A DNA stretch of 64,000 nucleotides. It comes from Owenia fusiformis. Its lineage: Eukaryota; Annelida; Polychaeta; Sabellida; Oweniidae. Position numbers and translations under genes: made by a program. Shown piece by piece: positions 46,101 to 58,100 of this stretch. The stretch is from the NCBI GenBank assembly GCA_903813345.2, contig CAIIXF020000010.1, positions 22,457,181-22,521,180 of the forward strand, given 5' to 3'. The notes below the pieces were generated by a model that saw only the letters and a list, made by a program, of their open reading frames with translations, did no database searches and was not told the DNA's origin. Within the stretch, counting starts at the first letter, position 1. Every line of letters starts with the position of its first letter.

Positions 46101-49100
46101 TTGGCGCGAATCAATATTTTGACTTTCGTTAGAAGTGGGTCTTAGTAGGAGGGAGGGGGGTCAAGAACTAACTAGTACTAAGTTAATTACGTTTATACTC
46201 CCTCCCCTTGTTCAAGAAGTCCATTGTGTTTTCTATCCGTTGTACCATCTCTCCCCTGTGCTTTTCTCCTGTATACTCCCTCTCACACTCATAAATCAAG
46301 CCTCTTGTTCTTTTCTTGTCCTTTATACTTCCCCGCACACTTTAAGACAGGCTCATTGTGCTTTTCTGTTCTTTATACCCACCCCCCTTCCTAAGGCAAA
46401 CCCCTTGTGCTTTTCTGTCCTTTATACTCACTCCCACCCTACCTAAGGCAAACCCTTTGCGCTTTTCTGTCCTTTATGCTCACTCTCTCCTTTTATAAGG
46501 CCAGTCCTTTTGCACTTCTTTTCCCCAGGAAGATCCTAGTGTTGGAATATCAGAAGATGATTTCCTCAATGAGCTATTAGCAACAAACAGTGGAGCTTAC
46601 ACAATAGAGGACGAAAACATTGATCATGAAGTCACTGTTAATGCTGATTCAACTGATGATGTCCCTGCAAGAGTGCTTGACTCCAATATGGATTTCATTG
46701 CTTCCTCAACTGATTCAGTAGATGCCAGGGATAGTGGTTACATAGCATCGCAAGAGTCCATATCAACTGATGTCCCATCTACTGTCAGCCTTAATCTGTC
46801 AAGTGGAACTTCCTCTGAGGGAAGCATTGAAGCAGAAAGTCAAACCAGTAAGTTTTACTCGGAGCCAGAACTTAAAGGTTTGCGTGGCACCCAGCGATAT
46901 ACAAGCCCACCTGATGGACGCAGTCTCAGTTTGGGAAGGATGATAGCCAATCAGAGATTGGAGGATCAGAGGTTGCCAGTTGAGCTACTTAGCTCTGCCG
47001 GTTCAATGGAGGAAATTGAAATTGGCTCAGGGACACGATATGCAACTCCAAAACTCAGCCATCATGACTCAAAAAAGAAACAATGGTCATCAATACTTCG
47101 TGCCAATTTGGATGATTCCTCAAAATCAACAGGGAAAGCATCAGTGGCTTTTAATGACAAAGTTCAACTGTCTTTATATGATAAGGACCAGAAGATTGAA
47201 TCCTCCAAAGAAGATCGCACTCATGGAACTGGCTCTATTGTAAAACACACAACAGATGGTCCTCTGACATCAGAGGGAAGTGATTTCTGCCTGTTCCAAC
47301 CTGAAAAGAAAATGGAATCAAAGTTCAAAGGAGGTCAGGTAGTCATTGATACACCTATGAAACCCAAGGACCTTAGAGAACTGATACAAGGAAAGATATC
47401 ACACAGGGATTCAATACCTTTAGCCAAGGCAGTTCAAAATAATCAAAAGACTGAAAAGCCTAGAAAGCCCAGGCAATCAAAGACTAATGGAGAAGAACGT
47501 GAGATTGATACGAAACAGACAAAACAAGTTGGCGCAATTGAAATGAAACCAGAAACAATCAAAAAGCCAAATGATCTTAAAAACTTGCCTCATTTTGGTG
47601 CTGATCCAAGTAAAACTCTGAAAATGAAACAAACTTGTGGTGGCTCACATAGGGAATCTCGATCTGAAGTGTTACTCTCCCCTAGCCAATTGCTGCAACA
47701 TTATTTAAAGGTAAATGAGGATGGGGCTGAAACAGTTCCTATATATACAACCCCTTCCCAGCTGTGGCATCATATCAACCATAGGTACTTAGAGAATTCT
47801 GACATTCTACAATCCCAGAGTTACAATCCACCATCTGACAGTGTACAACAAATGCATCAGTCCCCACCAAGGGCTCACTCTGAGCTGTATTTTCCTATGT
47901 ATATTACACCATCTGAGCTGTTTAAACTTCAGTGTGATAGGGAACAAACACTTGATAAACTTGAAACTGATGATTATAGTACACCTTCTGTTTTATTGAA
48001 AAAGACAGAAGATAGGGCAACTGGTCTTGAACAATCTGATCTATCAAAACTACCTGACTATACAACACCTTCAGTCCTACACAATCAGATTGAAGAAAAA
48101 GAGAAGAGAAGAGAAAAAGAAAAGAGAAGAGAAGCTATGGCTGCCACACCTTCTGAACTATTTAAGAGGACACAAGATCGAGCTACAAGTCTTGCACAAT
48201 CTGATCTATCAGATCTACCAGTCTATACTGCACCATCGGGCTTGTACAGAAAGACTGAAGAGGATAATAAAAATCTTGATATGCTGATGAAAAATGTAGG
48301 TAGAGGTATTGAAAAGCTGAGAAGTGAAGATAAAGCCAGAGTAGCTGAACAATCAAATTTTGCAATAGGTACAACTTCAGGCCTAAACAGACAAATTGAA
48401 GAGAATAAGGAAGGTCTTGACAAACTGATGAGAAATGCAGATAGAGTCAAAGGACTTAACCAAACTGACCTATCAAATCTACAAGATTATACAGGATTAG
48501 CTGGTTCAGCTGGTACAGACAAAATAGCAGAAAGTGAACAGAGCAAAAAAACTTCTGTTCTCCCTGGAAGATCCTCCGAGATTCCTTCAGAGTTGCCCAG
48601 TAGAGGCCTTTCCAGTGCATCATTTGCTAGCTGCAAGACCCCATCTGAGGTAATGGATATTCTCAACAGAAATGACATGTTGCCTCATATCCCTGGTATG
48701 CCATCATACACTTCTGAAAGTGCATCTAAACCTGCAAGTATAAAGAGTGATGCCTTGAGTAGCAGGTTCAGCAGTGGTTTTCCCCTCAGATCATCTGAGA
48801 GTGACCCTCAAGGATATTTCTCCAGCCCTGAAGCATTTTGTACTTGGGCCACCCAGGTTCTAGCATATATCCCTGGTAGTGAAATTTATATTAAGCCCAT
48901 GCTGGAGGAATTTTTTGAAAAAGAGGGCAAAGCAGTTCTAGATGATGTAATTAAACAAGAAGCTGGTGCTTTGGGAAAGCAGGGAGACACCAATGATAAA
49001 GTAAAACAGGATGAAACTGATGCTGAATTAAACAAAAAAGATTTCCAGGTTGTGCGTAATCCAAGTTACTTTGCTTTCTCTGATAGTGAAGAAGAAGAGG

Positions 49101-52100
49101 AAACAGATGTCAATCTGAAGGTATAATGGCAATTAAGATTTATAGCTTAGTGTAAAGGTCAAGAGAAATAACATAGGAATCTTCTATTTCAAATGCATAC
49201 ATGAAAAACTCATGTAAAAATCTAATCATATGACAATGTGGGAGAGTGGCCGAAGCATCAAGTTCTATGAAAGGTAAACCTAACATAGACTATTAAGCTT
49301 AGGTTAAGATTTAACTCTATTTAATGAGAGCTCTTATAACCTGAAACCACTTCAAAGTGTTCCATGGAAACCTCAATGTAGGCCAGATGAGAAGGTATAG
49401 GTATATATAGTATGGCAGTAAATATGCTAGGCTTCGTGGAGAGCGTTAACATTATGTTTGATTTACAATGATTCAATGGATCTCGAATGAATACCACCAG
49501 TCTGCAGATAAAGATAATACAGTGCACATGTTATGTATTACTTGTATTGATAAACATCCCTGACCTCTTAATCAAGTCCTTACCTTGAAAAACATGCAAC
49601 ATTTTATTGGAGAATTGGCCTGTGGATAATGTGTTTGTCATGCTTCATCCTTCCTTTTGCCTTTTCTTTTTTTGTATTGTTCTTTCTTTTACTCTTTCAC
49701 ACAATGAGATTCAGTCTATTTTTATTTTTCTGTAGAATACATGTGGTCGATTTGACAGAAAAGGTCATTTTTGTCTATCTTTATTTTTCACTATTATTTT
49801 AAAACTCACATAAATAGTCTATATTTATCCCACTGAACTAAGTTTGATGAAGGATATAAAGAGGCTATCTGTCTGTCTATTCGACTCACATTGTCATCCA
49901 TGGCAAGAAGCAAATTTCAAAATGACCTCCAGATTCAAGATGCATGCGATCCTATCTTCGACCGTTAATTTGAATTTTTGACCTACCAGATGCTCGAAAA
50001 TCAAGGATTGCGAGTCTCATACTGCACCATTTTTCTTCAAACTTATACCATTAAAAGCAAAACAAAATTGCCTTTCTGTCAGTGCATTACTTTATTGTAA
50101 AGAGTCCCTCGTTCTAGCAGCGTTTTGGTCCCCAGCTGTTAGAAGGCCTTCTTACAGCTGGGGACCAAATTGCCGCTGGAAGTAATGACTCTGTTTAAGA
50201 GAATAATGTACCAACAGAAAGGAATTTTTGTTATGCTTTGAATGGAACAAGTTTGAAGAAAAACGGTGCAGTCAAGACTCGTAATCCTTGATTTTCAAAC
50301 ATCTGGTAGGTCAAAAACTCAAATTAACGGTCGAAGTTAGAACCGCGTGAGATAGGCACACCATTTTTAATTCAAAAACCTAACATTTTTTTGCTTCAAC
50401 TCAAATAATGTTTGATATAGTTAAAATATTATTCAAAATGAGATCTCAAATCAAAATGGTCAATGTTTTCAAAATTGATATTTTAGGCTATAGCATTAGT
50501 ATTACATGCTCAATGGGTGTCCTATGATGCATGGTTATTTCAATCATGGAATGGTAAGATGAGATAATAGACAATGTATGTATTGTTCAGTGGGATTTGC
50601 TACTCTTTGGAGTTGCTCTTTTTATAAGTTCATAAATAGAATGCTACACAATTAAGTAACCTAACCCAGAGGAGGTCACATTGGTCACAAATACCCATCA
50701 AACATTTGATTTAGAATAAACTTGGGTGATCACCTCCTCTGGAGTCTGGCTATTCTGATAATGCTTATTCAGAATGATATGCATTTTCTTTTGTAGCCTT
50801 GTCCAGAGGAGGTCATTCATACCCATACACACATTGTATTTAGAATAAATGTGGGAGATCGCCTCCTCTGATGTCTGGCAAGGTTTATTTAGTTTACTTA
50901 TCATTAATCACATACTTTTCTTTGCCTGACAGATCAGTGATGCCAGCATGAGTTCATACAGAGGCATGTCACCAGACCCAGATCAGGTTTGTCTATAAAA
51001 GGCCATGGGCAATTTTACTTTATAGCATGATAACATTTTTGATCAGAGCACAAACATCTTATGGGACATGCACATAAGATAACAGCCTATCTTTGTTTCT
51101 AGAACATCCACTTGTCCATTGTACAGTAAAACCTGTCTAATCCGAACACCCACGGGACCAGCCAAAAGCGTTCAAATTGGCAGGTGTTCAAATTTCGAGG
51201 ATTTTGTTGGTGGGGGGGGGATTTTCATTGTTCAGTCCACTATATTGAACACTTAATACTAAGTCAGAAAACAATAAATGTTGTTGATGAGTTAATTCTA
51301 CAATAGTCATATAGCCTATATGCTATGTTTTATTTATATTTTGAACAATATCATCGTTTTAGTAAAAAGAACTCTTATGTTTTGGCAAAAACTTTGTAAT
51401 ACACTGTAAAAGTATATGATAGTCTCGTATGAAATCTTATGCTTATCAAATGACTTATCCCATATTATGGTAATATAGCACTGCTTTACTTTTGCTTGAA
51501 AAGGTCCTTCATTGTTGTTTGTTTCTTGGCACTTTTAGCATTAGCAATATTTGAGTAGATATCCTCTTCAAGTAAAAAGAATTTTTCATGAGTGTTCATT
51601 CGAGATGATGTATAATCCTTCAAAGTATCAAGGGCATTCAGGATGTCAGATGTTTGCCTTTTAGGAGACATTTTAGTGATAGGATATTACAAAGTTGATT
51701 TTTTTCTCTTTCTTGTGATATAATCTTGTCTGCAAATGTCGTCTGTGCTGTCCTTGTGATTATAAAACATTTGCTGATTGAATCTTAGCTATCATAACAG
51801 ACCCATGGGATATAAAACAGTTAAGACCTGTTCATAATCCAAATCAAAAACATCCAGTTAATCTGCAATAAGGATAAACCAATTATCTCCCAGATTCTCA
51901 CCTTTCTCTTAATCCAAATCAAAAACATTCAGTTCTTTTCTAAATCTTGTCTGCCAATGTCGTCTATGTTGTCCTTGTGATTATAAAACATTTGCTGATT
52001 GAATCTTAGCTATCACAACAGACCAATTGGATATAAAACAGTCAAGACCTGTTCATAATCCGAATCAAAAACATCCAGTTAATTTACAATAAGGATAAAC

Positions 52101-55100
52101 CAATTAACTCCTGTATTCACACCTTTCCAAAACATCCTGTTGTTTTCCACAAATTAGGGATGTCACTGAGACTAAATAAGTTAGTTAGGACAATATTGGT
52201 TCTTTGATTACATTGTATATGTAAAGATAAATAACAACTATAACATTGACTCAATATTTGGCTATAATTGAAATGTCAAGACATTTGATTTCTGATAAAA
52301 ATGTTCAGATTAGACAGGTCATTTTTTCAAATCTGGTTGTTCACTGTTCAAATTAGGAGGTGTTCAGATTTCAAGGTTTTTTTAACATGGGAGTCAATGG
52401 GAGGAAAAAATGGGACCGACAAAAAGTGTTCAAATTGGAAGGTGTTCGGATTAGCCAGGTGTTCAGATATACAGGTTTTACTGTAGTAAAAGAATTGGAT
52501 TTATTAGCTCAATATGATTGATTAGGAATTTATATAAGTTAGAATTAAATTAAAATTAATTAAGATAAAATGAACTTTATTAAAGGATGCAACATGTAAG
52601 ATTAGATTCTAGTATATTTGTGCAATTAATACATAAAAATATTTGATAAAACCATAAGATTCAATGAACTTTTATATCAATTGTAATTATGTTTTGTTTC
52701 AGCATTCAAGGTCCAGTACTCCTGCGAGTTTCAGATCTACTTCTACACGACGTGCTGGAAGTGGGACCCCCGATATACGGTCATTCCTTATTGAAAAGGT
52801 GCAATACATTTTTAGTTTTTTAGTCTACAGAGAGCACATCTAAAGAGTCTGTTCCTCAAATAAATCATGAATTATGATTCCTGAAGCTGTTTTTCAGGAC
52901 TCTGCCATTGAGCTTTCAGGAATTATGAACCACAGTTTATTTAGAGACCTCCAGATTGATTTTAATTACCATGGCCTTATTGCTACATAAATATTATTTT
53001 GATTTGACTCATAGATATTGATAGAATTTGCCATTTTTATTCTGTGATTAAGATCATTTATAGCTTGAGAGTCACTGGAGTTTCAAAATAATTTTCTATT
53101 TTAAAGATGTTCCTTACTTTTTTTTGAAGAGTGCAGCTATTTCATTTATTTAATTGAAATTTGTATATTTTTTATTCTAGCGCCTGAATGAGGTAAACTC
53201 TTGATGTGTGTTTTTGGTTTTGTTCTAGTTTATCACTTTTTATTATTAGTTACTTGTCTAATCCTTGTAATTTAGTGTTTCACTTTGTATAATGCCTGCA
53301 GCCAGCTTTTATCATAGAATTGGGCTCTATTTTCAGTTTGCCAATGGAGACAAAATTTGCCAGTTATAATTCAAACTGCCAATTGTATTGACAGTATAAC
53401 AATGTTTTAGTTTTTGCCATCCATCTTCCATTGATTTTTATCATTATTCTTCATCTGTGAATTTTGAGTAATTATCCCAACGAACGAAGTTCGGTAGGGA
53501 TATAGTGAAGCCCTCCGTCCGTCCGTCTGTATTACTAATGTTTTGGAGAAATTGACTCCATATGTAATGAACTTGGAAATGGTCAAATGAAAGTGTATTT
53601 ACTTATTTAAATATTCTTAAGGCAGAAGTGTTGACATAGTTTGGCTAAGCTTCAGTATAAATCACCACCAGTGGACATTTAATATTAACTTCATCATTTT
53701 GCACAGTAAAATGCACATGCTTGTATTTAGCAACTTATATCAAAGAGAAAATTGCAGATAAAGCATGGCTAAAATATACAACAAAATTGACCGTTTGATT
53801 AAATCATGGATAGTAACTTTAACATTTCTAAGCTTAGTTTCAGTATATTTAAGTTTATACAACAAGTTGCATTGGGTATTTCCTATAATTAATATATACT
53901 GGAATTTAACTTACCAAATATGACTTCAATATTAATATGGGTTTAAACCTATAATGTATTAAATACTGGATATGACAAGTAAATAAAATCAATTATAATC
54001 TACCTATATGATGTAGATATCCAAATGTTGGTCTGAATTTATCTTTGTGGAAAGATTGTATGCTTCAGTTGCTCTTTAACAAAACATGTGGGACAGTGTA
54101 TCTATATATTACAAGATGTCCGTCCGTCCGTCAGTCCGTCCGTCTGTCCGGAAGATAACTCAAATACAAGTAGACGGATTTTCTTCATATTTAGTGGAAA
54201 GATGTATATTGGTGAATAGTTTTACGCCAAGATGGCCGCCGCTTTAAAATGACAGGACTTTTTCGCAAAAATCATAAATTTTTCATTTTGAACCAAAGTA
54301 ATTAATATTATTATTTGAAATTTTGGTAGTATATTCACAACATTTATCTATTTCACATATATTCCGTGTTTTTCATCCTGACTCCCAGGGGCCGTGTATG
54401 GGGGGACAGGAAAACAGAAATTTTCGCTAATTTTTAGATCTTTCTAAAGTATAGCTTTATTATACTCAAATGAAAGGCAATTAAGAATAGATTGCAAATA
54501 TTGTATCTTTTTTCTGATTCGAGCCTCGTAAAATTCAAAATGGCCGTCTAATGGACGATTTCGCAATAATTTTTCGATTCCTTCAAAGTATGGCTATATT
54601 ATACTCAAATTGAAGGAATTTTGGAGTAGATCACAATTATGCTATTATTTTTCAGATTTGCTTCTCAGAAAATTCAAAATGGCTGCTTTGCAGGAATTCG
54701 CAATTCTAAAATCTAATTTTTTCAATTTTAACCAAAGTAATGAGTATAATTGATTGGAATTCGCTAATTGATATTTTGTTCGTTGGGATTTGCTACTCTG
54801 TGGAGTTGCCGTTATCTAGTATGACCTTGCAAAAAGGACCTCTGAATTACACCAGCAATAATGTTAACAATTCTCTCAGTGGATTGATGTATCATGCTTT
54901 TAATTTAATATAATATAAGTAATGTTGTATTGGATTGGTGTATCATGCTTTTAATATAAGTAATGTTGTATTCATATTGTCGCATTTGTTATGTGTGTTA
55001 TTAAATGTTCACAAATATGATATAATATCAAAATATAATATTACAAAATACATGTAAAGGACGATTCTCGGTTTGGAGAACGAAGTTCATCAATCTAAAT

Positions 55101-58100
55101 GAGCATTATCCCTGCTTCGGACAAATTTGATTTGTTTACATCATATAGATTTGAATGTCTTCTTTTGAATAGTCATAATTTAATTTGGGTAATATTTCTA
55201 GATTTTTCGCAAACAAATATTAGCGCAGTACACTGATGAACTTCTTTCCCCAAAATCGAGACTTGTATTTTATTGAATCGGTCTAATTGAGCGTTATCCC
55301 TGCTTCAGACCAATTTGTTATTTTTACATCTTGTAGATTTAAATGTCCTCTTTTGAATATTCATAGTTTAATTTGGGTAATATTTCTATATTTTTCATGA
55401 AAAAAATTATTAGCCCAGGAGACTTTTCTCCAAACCGAGAATCGTCCTTTGTTATGAACAATACATAAAGAAGTTTTCTAATTTATGGAAGGTTCTGGTA
55501 ACACCCCTAAAAAGTCAACATCCATTCACAGTACATTGAACTTCTTTTGATAAAATGATATACTATAGTACAATGACTATATCATTGTACTGCTGGTTGG
55601 TATATCCCTCTGTCTCCTCAAGGAGAAGTCTCTCAGTCAAATGTCACCTCCCCAGTTTTAATGTCAAAAATGTTCTCAACAGTCTTACGCTGCTGATTTG
55701 CTGAATAAGTATTTTTTGGAAGATTCAGTTACATTTGCTTCAGAAAACATGTTCTCTAAACATTTAAAGGACTAAATGTCCCTGCCAGTGTCTGAGTCCG
55801 TGACTGTGACATCATAAAACATGTATCAAACCTGCAGCATCACAATGTTAACTGTTGGTATGGTGACTGACCTTAGGAATCAATATCTGAACAATTTTAA
55901 ATCTAATTTCAAATTTTGGATGCACTTGATTAAAAGGTATGCATCAATGACATCCAAATAGTGTTGCTACGGCAACCAAAACACACAATATATTGTACAG
56001 ATACTTTTAGTGACCTCTTGAACACCATGGTAAGTGTCTGAATAAAATTTAGAATAAGTAAAGTGAAAAATGACTTAAAAAAGAATTTGAAATATATTTG
56101 GTAGCCGTACATTTTTTTATGAGATATAGTCATTGTACATGTTATATAGGAAAAAGTGTTGAATAAATAATTGGCATCAGAACCTTCTAATATTAGTCCA
56201 GTATACACCAGTGTGGAACAGTGGAGCCTCTATGGCCTTAACTTTGTGTTTGTGCCCCCAAATTGACATATTGAGAATCTACAGACATGGACATGGAGCA
56301 CTGGCCCATTGGTGTATGCTTGGATACTAAATCTTTACATTGATGTTCATAAGTCAGGAATTTGTCAGTTAAGGATTATATTTCATTCCCATGCAAACCA
56401 GAATAGAGAAGGTATTTGTATTACTTAAACAACACGTGCCAGAATATTTCTGAACTGAAGTATCACATTTTACTGAAATCTACCAAGAAGAAAGCTTTCA
56501 GGTAAAGCCCTTGCAAATTAAGTGTCTGTTTATTGGTACCTATCTGATCACTCCTAAACCTCCAATTCACTTGCTTTTTGGGATTTAATCACCTTTTTTA
56601 TATTCATCAGAAAAACCTAGTCATCTGCTCCTTTTTTCCAAATTTCTTTAAATAGACACTTAACCCATAGGGGCTTATATTGAACATACACTATTAGTTT
56701 ATGTATGCATTTTTATAACAATTATTGATGTAATTTCATTGATATTTTTATCCATGGAGAGTAGTGAGAATTTTCTAATAAAAATGATAAGTGATTAAGT
56801 GATATCAAATCAGAAACATCTGACACATCCAGAAAGTATTGATTTGATCAAAAGATAACAGGTAAAAGGTTCCAGATAGAAGGCTCCAGGTGAAAGGCTT
56901 GTAGAGTAGTATAGGTGTGAGATTGTTGATCTAGATGGAGAAAAACATGTCATTGAATCAATTTACACCGTACCCCAGAACTACTCAGCATTTCAATTTT
57001 AAATTCAGCCACAGCCTTCAATATCTTAATTTTATGTATCACCTCCAGGCATGTACCTGGTTTTTGCCCTAGGTCATTTTTGCAGACTGCACTAGAGTCC
57101 GTTTCTTACAGAGCAGATAAAACAATGCTTTCATCAGAAAGCTGTGAATTTAGCATATATCTTCTCTTTGAATTTTATGTATTAAATGATTGCTAAAAAA
57201 TGATTCCTCCCATCTTGCATTTTGAATCATGTTCTTTTAACATTGTGTATATTGAACAATGGCATGTTGATGTTTAGCAGTGGTAAAGGTGTGTCTAATT
57301 GTGTGATTTGTAATTATGTATAACAACTGACAGCAGAATTTAGATAAAACAATTTTGGAACAAAAGCGAAAATTATTTATAGTTTTGAAATATCTACAAT
57401 ACAAATATTTGGTGAAAATGTGTTCTATGAAATATTACCCCTGATTTAAAATTCAATAAAAACGAAGAATGAAGGATATGCATTACAGTATAATTTTACT
57501 CTGTCAATCATAATTTTCAATATGTATTTTACTCTGCAGGAGGTTATTGAAAGTCAACTACGTAAACTCCAAGTGGAGAATTCCAGTCTTACCACAGAGA
57601 ATAAACTTCTCAAGGAGAAATACAATAGAGCCCAAAGTGAGTCCATTTGATTTTATGTCACCACCAGATGCGGTGACATATTGTTATTGGCTCCACCATT
57701 TTGTGGATGGTGTTTCGCAGTTGATGGTTTTTGTGTGGAATCCAGCATATGTAACAAATGGCAGGTGGTGACATTTTGCATGTTAATGCCCTGTCATTCA
57801 ATTAGAGTTCCTAAATAATTTCCATCTATTTACAGATTTATTAGAAAACATTTCGGTCAAAGATATAATATAATAATATAAGCAATAAGTCTTTGATACA
57901 ATACTTCATGAAAAGATGACATCCATGTTGTCATCAATGATGAAGATGAATAATCATTAAGCAGTTATACACACTGAATGGAGCTAACATGCATTACAAT
58001 GTATTACATGTACATGTATTATCACCTATGGTTGTTCAATATTGTACATGATAGACATTAAACATATTCATTGAAGCAGTTTATCATTTTGAGCTCATTA

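Larger units (their letters stand above)
49121..50932 (+). other. intron with pearl-like copy E and hairpin pair
   Basis: Contains pearl-like copy E (49828-50628), whose interior is a large inverted repeat, and two hairpin-forming units at 50666-50880 before the next exon. The left 700 bp hold nothing recognised. Confidence 0.5.
50987..52702 (+). other. intron holding a Tigger-like transposon
   Basis: Dominated by the element at 51124-52483. The 200 bp before the next exon are AT-rich without features. Confidence 0.6.
53193..57539 (+). other. 4.3-kb intron with pearl-like copy D and a 25-bp-TIR element
   Basis: Contains pearl-like copy D (53475-54819) and an element with perfect 25-bp inverted ends at 55056-55450. 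The remaining sequence (55.45-57.54 kb) is AT-rich and I see no exon or repeat in it. Confidence 0.5.
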
